From: an uncultured bacterium
GTDB lineage: Bacteria > Bacillota_I > Bacilli_A > RF39 > UBA660
NCBI GenBank assembly: GCA_949285775.1
Contig: CASEAD010000075.1
Span: 1 to 15,780 of the forward strand
DNA length: 15,780 nucleotides
Direction of reading: 5' to 3'
In this document: positions 1 to 6,937 of the stretch, in pieces
Layout: every line of letters starts with the position of its first letter
Numbering within the stretch: position 1 is the first letter of the stretch
Program-made: the position numbers and the translations under genes
The notes under the pieces: generated by a model
Seen by the model: the letters and a program-made list of their open reading frames with translations, nothing else
Told to the model about the DNA's origin: nothing
Database searches by the model: none

Positions 1-27
1 TTCAAAACTATTAATACAACACAAATA

Positions 28-58
28 AAGTCTATGCTTGATTTTCAAGTATAGACTT
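28..58. terminator. Strong hairpin, probable terminator of an upstream gene
   Basis: A 14-bp stem (28-41 with 45-58, one G-T wobble) closes on a TTT loop. There is no long T tract on the plus strand right after it; on the minus strand the stem is followed by a T-rich stretch. It may end a gene left of the window or act in both directions. It overlaps the first codons of the open frame that starts at 42, which argues that this frame is a remnant and not a complete gene. Confidence 0.5.
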
Positions 59-368
59 ATCTAAAAAATTCTCATGCGTTTATCCTGTTGAAGAAGAGCC
101 TAATATTGACCCTAGACATTATTGCATAGTTAAAACATCAGTTGGCACACCTTATTTAATTAGTGTTTACGATCATTGGAACAAAGAGGTAATAAATCGC
201 TTTGAAGGTAGAAGTTTGGATTCTGATGTTCCAATTAAAATCAAACCAATAGCAGAATCAGTTAATTATGAAGTGGCTTTTGATTGTCATGGAAGTTGTC
301 TTTCTACTGAAAAAGAATCAGAAAAAGTTAAATTAGTAAAAAATTTATCTAAAAAATTAGCAAAATAA
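42..368 (+). pseudogene. ORF remnant without a start codon, unknown family
   Basis: The frame is open from just after a TGA (39-41) to TAA at 366-368, about 108 codons. The translation looks like real protein (for example VKTSVGTPYLISVYDHWNKE and KLVKNLSKKLAK), yet there is no in-frame ATG, GTG or TTG before the TTG at 216, and no ribosome binding site. The upstream side runs into the hairpin at 28-58. The simplest reading is the 3' end of a gene whose 5' part was lost by deletion or by insertion of something else. I do not recognise the family. A programmed frameshift from another frame is possible but I see no slippery site. Confidence 0.45.
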
Positions 369-399
369 TCAATGTCATTAACTTAAGGATATAGATTTT

Positions 400-469
400 G
401 GTTCTTCAAAATTGAGGGGACCTAGGTAGAATATTTTGGAATACTATTCTTTGTTTGGTATCCCCTTTT
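400..469. other. Structured intergenic element (possible IS end or terminator)
   Basis: This stretch has two layers of dyad symmetry. The first part, 400-422, folds on itself (GGT...ACC ends with a bulge). GGGGA at 416-420 can instead pair with TCCCC at 461-465, enclosing a second hairpin AGAATA/TATTCT (428-433 with 445-450). TCCCC is followed by TTTTC, so it could terminate transcription from the left, and it also lies downstream of the minus-strand gene that ends at 498. The GGTTCTT...GGACC shape of 400-422 resembles terminal inverted repeats of ISL3-family insertion sequences, but no transposase and no partner repeat are seen. That reading is tentative. Confidence 0.3.
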
Positions 470-497
470 CATCATTTACAACAATATTTTCTTTTTT

Positions 498-794
498 TTA
501 TTTGTTTATAATTGAAACAATATTATTATATGTATAATCAGTTTTATTCATTAAATATTTGATTGTATGCCCTTGGCGCTTGTGAAGATAACCAGTTATT
601 TTAGCACACTGATAATCTTTTAATATTTCCATTTGTTTTAGTGATATTGAATTATAATGGTTTAACTTAACCTTTACAACATCAGCATTGCCAAATCTAT
701 CATTAAATTCCTCATATATTAACTCATTATCTTTAATATCATTTTTTAGTTGAGTAATGAATAATTTTTGCATATCAATTTCTCTATCAAACAT
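498..794 (-). CDS. Hypothetical protein, 98 aa
   Basis: A 98-residue, mostly helical, charged soluble protein with no signal peptide, membrane segment or motif that I can name. The start is well supported: on the minus strand an AGGAGT ribosome binding site (about 803-808) lies 8-9 bases before the ATG at 792-794, and a TATAAT box lies at 820-825. No convincing -35 is visible. The gene runs in the same direction as the RelA-like gene to its right and is about 95 bp downstream of that gene's stop, so it could be co-transcribed from that promoter or expressed from its own. I do not recognise the family. Its proximity to a synthetase without a hydrolase makes a small partner or antidote protein thinkable, but nothing in the sequence shows that. 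Confidence 0.7.
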   Translation of the reverse strand: MFDREIDMQKLFITQLKNDIKDNELIYEEFNDRFGNADVVKVKLNHYNSISLKQMEILKDYQCAKITGYLHKRQGHTIKYLMNKTDYTYNNIVSIINK

Positions 795-889
795 TTATCA
801 TCACTCCTATTCTTAATATATTATACAACAAAAATTAAAAATTTAATAGATATTTTTGAACACACCTTATATTTATATTATTAGTTGAA

Positions 890-1924
890 TTATATTTTCA
901 TATTTCTTAATGTTTTTTGTTTATATAATTGATGTGATGCATTTCCAACTTCAGCTATTTTATGCATTTCATTAGTTCTAATTTGAATTTCGTAAAATCT
1001 ATTATTATGAATAATAGTTGTATGTAAACTTTGATACATATTTTCTTTTGGGTTGTTAATATAATCTTTAAATCTTTCAGATAAATACATATAGTTGGAA
1101 TGAATCAATTCTGCAACTTTATTACATTCAGACTCATCGTCAAGAATTATTCTTAAAGCTAAAATGTCATATATTTCATCCCAACTTTTCCCACTTATAA
1201 GTTTATTATATATACTATAAATATTTTTTACTCTTCCCTTTATTACAAAATTAATACCATTATTGCTTAATAAATTAGAAATATCTTTTTTTGTTTCGTT
1301 TAATTGTATTGATAATATTTCAGGTGTAGCATTTAATTTACTTAATATTTCATTGTATGTTTGAGGATCTAAATATGATAAGCATAAATCCTCTAATCTA
1401 CTTTTTATATAATTTAGTCTAAATCTTTGAGCAGTTGGTACTAATATTTCTAATGTTTCCCTAGCGACTCTTTTTTGATATTCAGAATCTGATGTTTTGG
1501 CTGTTTTCATACTATAAAGTCTATCAGCTAGTTTTATAAATAAAGTTCTAACATCTTCAGGTACATCTACATTTAATTGTTCTAAATATCTTTTTTGATT
1601 TTCATCATTTTGAATTAAATTATCTACATTTATTATAGATGTAGTAAAAGCAATATTAGAAATATCTAATCCAAACTCTCTTTCTATTTCTTCTCTGGAC
1701 ACACCATTTTTAATAGATTCATATAATAAACAACTAATTAATGTTGAAGTATCAGCATTAAAATCAATTAATGTATTTACTATTCCTAATATATGATTAA
1801 TTAATGTTTCATCTACTGAATAATATAAACCTGATAATTTTAAATTGGCAAAATTAAATGCTTTTTCTATTAAAGGCATATCATCTTTGTTTTTAATTCT
1901 ATTTTTTATATAATCAATATTCAT
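890..1924 (-). CDS. RelA/SpoT-type (p)ppGpp synthetase, N-terminal half only, HD motif lost
   Basis: Expected to transfer pyrophosphate from ATP to GDP/GTP, making alarmone. The synthetase domain (about 210-335) is complete: KGRVKNIYSIYNK, YDILALRI with catalytic-type D253, RFKD 284-287 (the RxKD form of Rel/SpoT, not RelA's ExDD), YQSLHT 297-302, and EIQIRT with E312 followed by MH and AE. The N-terminal part aligns with the hydrolase domain (H44, KLADRL with D134, RETLEI...P), but the HD pair of the usual LLHDVVED is YE (68-69), and the Asn of LHNM is Ser138. Hydrolysis should be dead. TGS, helical and ACT regions are absent: 344 residues against about 700-750 for full Rel. An ATG at 1922-1924 with AAGGGG 10 bases upstream is preferred over a TTG at 1931-1933, which sits one base from that site. 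Confidence 0.85.
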   Translation of the reverse strand: MNIDYIKNRIKNKDDMPLIEKAFNFANLKLSGLYYSVDETLINHILGIVNTLIDFNADTSTLISCLLYESIKNGVSREEIEREFGLDISNIAFTTSIINVDNLIQNDENQKRYLEQLNVDVPEDVRTLFIKLADRLYSMKTAKTSDSEYQKRVARETLEILVPTAQRFRLNYIKSRLEDLCLSYLDPQTYNEILSKLNATPEILSIQLNETKKDISNLLSNNGINFVIKGRVKNIYSIYNKLISGKSWDEIYDILALRIILDDESECNKVAELIHSNYMYLSERFKDYINNPKENMYQSLHTTIIHNNRFYEIQIRTNEMHKIAEVGNASHQLYKQKTLRNMKI

Positions 1925-1979
1925 ATATATCAATCCCCTTATTTACGCAATTAGTATATAAGTATTCGTTGCGAGGCAT

Positions 1980-2007
1980 ATTATAACACATTTTTTATGA
2001 TTTTGAA
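1980..2007 (-). promoter_or_regulatory. Promoter of the RelA-like gene
   Basis: On the minus strand TTCAAA (2002-2007) is followed after 16 bases by TATAAT (1980-1985), preceded by TGT, an extended -10. The transcript would have a leader of about 45-50 bases. Within that leader CGCAA (1946-1950) and TTGCG (1969-1973) form a short inverted repeat that could be an operator or hairpin; this is weak. Confidence 0.6.
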
Positions 2008-2016
2008 CCCCATTTA

Positions 2017-2045
2017 TTGTAAAAATCGTAAACTTATGCTATCAT
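2017..2045 (+). promoter_or_regulatory. Promoter of the tandem nucleotidyltransferase gene
   Basis: TTGTAA (2017-2022), a 17-base spacer and TATCAT (2040-2045), with TGC just before the -10 (extended -10). Its -35 lies only 9 bases from the -35 of the opposing promoter, so the two divergent genes have back-to-back promoters and could be controlled by one protein bound between them. Confidence 0.65.
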
Positions 2046-2079
2046 ATAAAGCACAGATTTCTTGAGGGGGGTGATATAA

Positions 2080-3708
2080 GTGACAATAGATGAAAAGATT
2101 CTTGCATTCATTAATGAGATGGGATATTTAAATAATGAACATGTATTAGGTGTATTATTTTATGGAAGTTATTTAACAGGTGTCAATACTGCTAATTCTG
2201 ATATAGACTTACATATTATTTTAGATAATGAAGAGCCAAATCATTTAATTAGAGGAAATAAAATTATTGATGGTACAAGAATAGAATATTTTGAAAAGCC
2301 AATCGAAGATATTTATCAGACTATTGAAGAAGATTATAATAGTCAGAACAATGCATCGTTATCTATTTTTGGAAAATCAAAAATTATTTATGCAAAAGAT
2401 GAACAATTAAGCCAATTACAAACTTATGCTATTAATAAATTTTCTACCCCATTACCACCATTAAGTGCTGATGAAGCAAAAGAACAAGTTTCAATAATAA
2501 ATAATAGAATGGAAAAATTAGAAAAATGTGCTATTAATGATGATCCATACTTTGAACACTTATATCACTTGACTATAGATAAGATTAGAAGATTTTATCA
2601 TAATCTGATGGGAATGCCAAGAATAGAAACTTCTAAAGGATTTAGATTATATACTGATGAACATTATAGAAAAGCATTTTCTATAAATAAAATACCTGAA
2701 CAATTATTTATAGATATGTATTTTGAATCAATTACAAATGGAAACTTAAGCAAAATTCAAAAATATCAATTAATTAGTAAAATATATGAATTCACAAAAC
2801 GAAGTGTTTATTTAAATACTGAAGAGCATAGAATACTAATTAAAAGTAGAAATGATGGTTTTGATGTTCCTATCGTTGAGCCAACTATCATAAATAATAA
2901 TGATGACATTACTATTCCTGCAAATACTTTAAAAAAGATATTGATGTTTATAAAAGAAATGGAATATTTAAATAATGAACATTGTTTAGGAGCTTTTGTA
3001 TATGGAAGTAGTTTAACAGGTTTTAATACTGCAAGTTCTGATATTGATTTGCATATTATATTTGATAATGAAGAGCCAAATCATTTAATTAGAGGAACAA
3101 AAATTATTGATGGAACAAAAATAGAATATTTTGAGAAACCAATTCGAGATATTTATTTGTCAATTGAAAATGGATTTTTGAATCAAAACAATGCTTGTTA
3201 TTCATTATTTGGTAAAGGTAGTATTGTATTTGAAAGAGATAATAAGTTAAAAACATTACAGCAATATGCTATTAATAGATTTTCAACACCTATGCCACCG
3301 TTAAATGAAGAAGATTCAAAAGAACAAGTTTCAATAATAAATAATAGAATGGAAAAATTAGAAAAATATGCCATTGATAATGATCCTAAATTTGATCATT
3401 TATATCATTTAACAATAGATAAAATTAGAAAATTCTATCATAAGGTTATCGGAATATCAAAAATTCAAACTTCAAAAGTTTATAGAATTTATACTGATGA
3501 AGATTATAGAAAATCAATGTATAAAGAGAATCCTGATTCTGAATTTATATCTATGTATTTGAAATTAATTACAACAGATTGCAAAGATAGATTGCAAAAA
3601 TTCCAAATGGTAAAAGTATTCTATGATTATACAACTAGAAATATAAATTTAGGTGACGAATATAGAATTGTTATTAAAAGCAGAAAAACAAGACGAGGAG
3701 GTTTTTAA
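2080..3708 (+). CDS. Tandem-duplicated nucleotidyltransferase-domain protein
   Basis: Two copies of one module, about 7-270 and 287-537, in a single 542-residue chain. Each starts with the Pol-beta-type nucleotidyltransferase signature: GS then DxD (G29 S30, D41 and D43; G309 S310, D321 and D323), with an acidic residue in IEYFEKP (E69 and its copy) as a candidate third metal ligand. Each continues with a conserved helical region (EQVSIINNRMEKLEK, YHLTIDKIRRFYH) of unknown role. Both active sites look intact. This family transfers NMP to a small molecule, RNA or protein; the substrate is not readable here. The start is GTG after GAGGGGGGTGAT. No membrane segment is seen. The gene is divergent from the RelA-like gene and ends in a TAATG overlap with the next ORF. 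A HEPN-type reading of the helical half was considered, but no clear RxxxxH is present. Confidence 0.75.
   Translation: MTIDEKILAFINEMGYLNNEHVLGVLFYGSYLTGVNTANSDIDLHIILDNEEPNHLIRGNKIIDGTRIEYFEKPIEDIYQTIEEDYNSQNNASLSIFGKSKIIYAKDEQLSQLQTYAINKFSTPLPPLSADEAKEQVSIINNRMEKLEKCAINDDPYFEHLYHLTIDKIRRFYHNLMGMPRIETSKGFRLYTDEHYRKAFSINKIPEQLFIDMYFESITNGNLSKIQKYQLISKIYEFTKRSVYLNTEEHRILIKSRNDGFDVPIVEPTIINNNDDITIPANTLKKILMFIKEMEYLNNEHCLGAFVYGSSLTGFNTASSDIDLHIIFDNEEPNHLIRGTKIIDGTKIEYFEKPIRDIYLSIENGFLNQNNACYSLFGKGSIVFERDNKLKTLQQYAINRFSTPMPPLNEEDSKEQVSIINNRMEKLEKYAIDNDPKFDHLYHLTIDKIRKFYHKVIGISKIQTSKVYRIYTDEDYRKSMYKENPDSEFISMYLKLITTDCKDRLQKFQMVKVFYDYTTRNINLGDEYRIVIKSRKTRRGGF
2098..3694 (+). repeat. Internal gene duplication, 840-bp period
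   Basis: The two halves of the nucleotidyltransferase gene align at the DNA level with an offset of exactly 840 bp (280 codons) from about 2100 to 2700, with no gap. Identical runs include 51 bases (2477-2527 with 3317-3367) and 34 bases (2224-2257 with 3064-3097). Near the 3' end the offset becomes 834, a two-codon loss. Similar DNA with dispersed changes suggests a fairly recent duplication, or conversion between copies. Confidence 0.9.
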
Positions 3709-3887
3709 TGGATAATACTTTACATACAAAAATTCTTTTAGTAGGTAAAAATCGCATGGGTAACATAGATGCATGTTTTGTATCTTACAGTAAATACGGA
3801 GTATATAATTGGTTAGAAGATGCTTTAACTATACAATTACAATCTGAATCCCAGAAGAATAATGGATTTAAAAGAAAAATATTATAA
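3708..3887 (+). CDS. Small translationally coupled ORF, 59 aa, unknown
   Basis: The ATG at 3708 overlaps the stop of the tandem nucleotidyltransferase gene (TAATG), and a perfect AGGAGG (3696-3701) sits six bases upstream, so translation is very likely. The product has 59 residues, starting MDNTLHTKILLVGKNRMGNI and ending NGFKRKIL, with stop TAA at 3885-3887. It has no signal peptide or membrane helix. Coupling suggests that it is made in fixed ratio with the nucleotidyltransferase, as a subunit, inhibitor or target. It could also be the 5' end of a longer gene cut by a deletion, since its C-terminal third looks low in complexity. I do not recognise it. Confidence 0.65.
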   Translation: MDNTLHTKILLVGKNRMGNIDACFVSYSKYGVYNWLEDALTIQLQSESQKNNGFKRKIL

Positions 3888-3956
3888 GTTATTATTAAAA
3901 TTATACAATAACATATAGAAATTTATTTTAAGAAATAATTGAAAGAAGGCTTATAT

Positions 3957-4715
3957 ATGAAATACAACTTTAATAAAGAAGTAAAACTATATATGATATT
4001 CGACATACTAGGAGATATAGTAAGAACAGGACCACAACTATGGCATATAAAAAGAAAACGCCTAGAAGATGTAAAAAACCATATCTTAGATTTAATTATA
4101 ATTATTAGAATACTAAGACAACATCTACCATCATATTTAGATTATGATAAAATAAACGATTATATCATCTGTCATGACTTACCAGAATCAATAACAGGAG
4201 ATATAACCAAATTTGAAGGAGTATCCAACGAAGAAAAAGAAAGAGTAACAACTATGGCTATTAACTATTTATCAAATAAATTTAATACGGTATTAAACCT
4301 AAAAGACATATTAAATGGATATGAAAAAAGAATAGATATTGAAGCTAAAATAGTACATATGATAGATAAAGTACATTCATCAATAGCCTTCATTAAATAT
4401 CAAAGTGAACAAAATATTGATATGAACGACCCTACAATTATCCCAGAACTAAGATATCATCCCTTTGTAGATAAAAAAATAAATGAAGGAAAAGACATAG
4501 CCGATATTTTTTATGAATTTCATTTAAAATCTGTAAATATCACTGATGAAGAATGCCAAAAATATTTCATTACCAGAGAAGATGCTGATAAAATAGTTAA
4601 TATAATCAAATCTTTTGCAACTGAATTATATACTCAAAAACTAAATGGCACATTACTTAACGCTAAAGAAGATTTTCCAAAACCAGCAATGCAATACAAT
4701 AGAAGAATGCAATAA
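3957..4715 (+). CDS. HD-domain phosphohydrolase, YfbR/HDDC2-like
   Basis: A 252-residue soluble protein with the metal ligands of the HD superfamily in order: H42 (VKNHILD), H73-D74 in CHDLPESITGDI with E77, and D137 in EAKIVHMIDKVHS. The HDxxE...TGDI pattern and the late IDK are typical of the 5'-deoxynucleotidase YfbR and HDDC2 group, which dephosphorylate (deoxy)nucleoside monophosphates; the exact substrate is unknown. The arginine before the first His in YfbR (R-ES-EH) appears here only loosely (KRKRLEDVKNH). ATG 3957 is chosen because AGAAGG (3944-3949) lies seven bases upstream; an in-frame TTG at 3939 overlaps no such site. It lies 69 bp after the 59-aa ORF, on the same strand, with no clear promoter of its own. 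Confidence 0.8.
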   Translation: MKYNFNKEVKLYMIFDILGDIVRTGPQLWHIKRKRLEDVKNHILDLIIIIRILRQHLPSYLDYDKINDYIICHDLPESITGDITKFEGVSNEEKERVTTMAINYLSNKFNTVLNLKDILNGYEKRIDIEAKIVHMIDKVHSSIAFIKYQSEQNIDMNDPTIIPELRYHPFVDKKINEGKDIADIFYEFHLKSVNITDEECQKYFITREDADKIVNIIKSFATELYTQKLNGTLLNAKEDFPKPAMQYNRRMQ

Positions 4716-4730
4716 GTCTTCTTTTTCTTT
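4701..4730 (+). terminator. Weak terminator after the HD hydrolase gene
   Basis: AGAAGA (4701-4706) pairs with TCTTCT (4717-4722) around the stop codon and is followed by TTTTCTTT. The stem is only six AT-rich pairs, so this is tentative. Confidence 0.35.
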
Positions 4731-4802
4731 TACAGATAACTCCTTCCAGTACCTTAATTATCTACTTTTCTCGCATAATAATTAACTGTTATGATAGAAG
4801 CA

Positions 4803-4830
4803 TTGACTTTGACTCAAAATACTTTATAAT
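4803..4830 (+). promoter_or_regulatory. Promoter of the 524-aa gene
   Basis: TTGACT (4803-4808), a 16-base spacer and a perfect TATAAT (4825-4830). A strong AAGGAGGG ribosome binding site follows at about 4841-4848. This is the best sigma-A-type promoter in the window after the one before pta, so the downstream orphan gene is likely well expressed and independent of the HD gene. Confidence 0.75.
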
Positions 4831-4855
4831 AAAAAAAACAAAGGAGGGTTTCCCA

Positions 4856-6430
4856 ATGGAAGCAAATTTAGATAAAATTAAGAAAATATTATATAGTCAA
4901 GCAGGAGAATTATCGATTGAAAGTGATAAAGAACAAAAAGGAAAAATTATAGATAATAGATACAATCTAATAAAGGAAAACGTTGATTTAATAGAAAATA
5001 AAGACAATAACTTCTATACACAACTAATTAAGCTATTAAGTGAGTATATAGATGAAGTATATGTTCCATTCATACTTTATTTTTTCAATAAAAATGGTAA
5101 GAGTATCTACAATGGTCTCATCGACGGGACTTATCAAAGTTATGAAGATTGGCATAGATATTATGAAAATGAAGAAAAATTACACAATATAAATTGTGAC
5201 CTAGCACATAAATTATTTGAGTACATATGTAATATCCTTGAAAATAATAAAGATGTAACATTAGATATAGAAACATTATCTAGATTATTAAATAGAAAAA
5301 CCCAAAAACTAAGACAAGACCCAGAATACCCATCGAGAACATATAGAACTTATAATTTTCAAAAATTAGTAAAAATTATAAAAGATAATCAAATGTTAGA
5401 AAAAATGAATATAACTACTGATGACAAATATCAAATGATAATAGATAGTTACCAAATTATAGATATTATTACAGAAATAATAAGTCCTAAAGAATTTCAA
5501 GATAACCATAAAAAAATTGATGAACTATTGATATCATGCACTCCTAAAATGTTTGTTGATATAACCAATATCATAATAGAAAATCTAGATAACAATTATG
5601 ATGTTCTAGATATACTACAAAAAAGAATGCTAAAAATATACAAAAGAATAAACTATGAAGAATTTATTATTGATTTATTGGATGACCAATCACCAGAACC
5701 AAGGTCTAATTATTATAATTTTATTCACAAATTACTAAATAATAAAAATATTTCTATAGATTACAATTATTGCTATTCAAATCCTTTTGGTGGATCGGGA
5801 TCTTTTAAAGGGGATTTAGCAGCAACTAATAATAGAACAATTATTAAAGACCTATTAAGTAATCCAGAAAATATCGAAGACATTTACGAGAGTGGAGGTT
5901 ATCATATATATTTATTTGAACTATATGCAGTTATGGGAGAATATAAACAAGCAATAGATAAATTCAACGAAAGCAATGGTACTAATTACCTTGATAAAGA
6001 ATTAACTAACAATGGATACGTAGATACAAGTTATGGATATGCTGATCATACAACAGAGTTCATAAGCAAGATTTGCCAATCATTTGCACAAGATAATATT
6101 GAATATCAAAAAAGAAGAGAAATATTAAATAAAATATTAATAAATGACAATTTAAAACTTCTTAACCTAGGACAAACTTTTCTAGATGCACCTTTACCAT
6201 ATGTAAAAGAAACTCTCTCAAAAGAAGATTTTGAAAAACTACTACAAACATTAATAGAAAGATATAACAATGGCAGCTTAAAATTTATAATTCAAGAAGA
6301 AACACAAAAAAGTATGTGGGAAAGATTTACCATTAGATTTGCAACTAAAGAAGAAATACAACATTCAGTAGCAACCTTAACATCAAATAGTAATCATAAA
6401 AGTTTAAAATATACTAAACAACCAAACTAA
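4856..6430 (+). CDS. Unknown protein, 524 aa, helical, cytoplasmic
   Basis: I do not recognise this protein. It has no signal peptide or membrane segment and reads as almost entirely alpha-helical, with many Asn, Ile, Lys and Glu residues. A non-helical island at about 303-330 (YCYSNPFGGSGSFKGDL) has a glycine-rich GGSGSFKG turn that superficially looks like a phosphate-binding loop but does not fit GxxxxGK[ST]. The C-terminal third (IYLFELYAVMGEYKQAIDKF) resembles a tetratricopeptide-like hairpin, so a helical-repeat scaffold is possible. The start is clear: ATG eight bases after AAGGAGGG, behind a strong promoter. Its neighbours give no functional clue. Confidence 0.8.
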   Translation: MEANLDKIKKILYSQAGELSIESDKEQKGKIIDNRYNLIKENVDLIENKDNNFYTQLIKLLSEYIDEVYVPFILYFFNKNGKSIYNGLIDGTYQSYEDWHRYYENEEKLHNINCDLAHKLFEYICNILENNKDVTLDIETLSRLLNRKTQKLRQDPEYPSRTYRTYNFQKLVKIIKDNQMLEKMNITTDDKYQMIIDSYQIIDIITEIISPKEFQDNHKKIDELLISCTPKMFVDITNIIIENLDNNYDVLDILQKRMLKIYKRINYEEFIIDLLDDQSPEPRSNYYNFIHKLLNNKNISIDYNYCYSNPFGGSGSFKGDLAATNNRTIIKDLLSNPENIEDIYESGGYHIYLFELYAVMGEYKQAIDKFNESNGTNYLDKELTNNGYVDTSYGYADHTTEFISKICQSFAQDNIEYQKRREILNKILINDNLKLLNLGQTFLDAPLPYVKETLSKEDFEKLLQTLIERYNNGSLKFIIQEETQKSMWERFTIRFATKEEIQHSVATLTSNSNHKSLKYTKQPN

Positions 6431-6568
6431 ATTTATTAATAAATATATAACATTAAATTATTTCTCACCCTTATTTCCATACCATAACACTAATTATTAA
6501 CTATTATGCCAAAGATATTGATAATACCTAAAAAATCTTATAATAAATACCCAAGAAAGGAGAATATC

Positions 6569-6820
6569 ATGATTAAAAATTATTTAACAGATGACATAAT
6601 TACAGTATCATCTAACAATAAAAAAGATACAGTATCAATTAATATAAAAAATGAAGACAATTTATATGAGACAATTATCGAGTTTCAAAAAGATAAGTTT
6701 GAATTAAAAACCATAGAAAATTTACCTAATAGAAACATAATAATATGCACTGGTTTTGAAAAAGAAGGAGAATCTATTGTAGTATGTGCATTTGACTACC
6801 TTAAAAGAATAGTACCTTAA
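6569..6820 (+). CDS. Hypothetical protein, 83 aa (probably the 5' part of a broken gene)
   Basis: The start is ATG 6569, five bases after AAGGAGA (6557-6563). A longer in-frame ATG at 6506 lacks a ribosome binding site. The 83-residue product is beta-rich (ITVSSNNKKDTVSINIKNED, NRNIIICTGFEKEGESIVVC) with no membrane segment or known motif. The stop is TAA at 6818-6820, and the same frame stays open for another 187 codons up to 7382. The likely ancestral gene therefore ran 6569-7384 and gave a 271-residue protein, now cut by a nonsense mutation (CAA to TAA would be enough). The 83-aa piece may still be made. Function unknown. Confidence 0.6.
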   Translation: MIKNYLTDDIITVSSNNKKDTVSINIKNEDNLYETIIEFQKDKFELKTIENLPNRNIIICTGFEKEGESIVVCAFDYLKRIVP

Positions 6821-6937
6821 CGTGGTTATAAAAATATATCCAGAGTATCTCCAGGTGTTTATCTTATAGTAAGACGCGATGACACAAGCACTCTCTTTGA
6901 TGCACGCAGGTATTTTTTATATGCATGTGCCGAAGAA

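Noticed and set aside
2560..2625. HEPN toxin motif in the helical half of the nucleotidyltransferase modules
   Set aside because: RRFYH has only three residues between Arg and His; the RxxxxH (4-6 spacing) of HEPN RNases is not seen.
3888..3912. GTTATT/AATAAC hairpin after the 59-aa ORF as terminator
   Set aside because: Six AT-only pairs with a 13-base loop and no T tract; not distinguishable from chance in such AT-rich DNA.
5780..5815. GGSGSFKG in the 524-aa protein as a P-loop
   Set aside because: It does not fit GxxxxGK[ST], and no Walker B follows.
6430..6443. Palindrome ATTTATTAATAAAT after the 524-aa gene
   Set aside because: Pure AT, short, no loop or T tract; uninformative in this composition.
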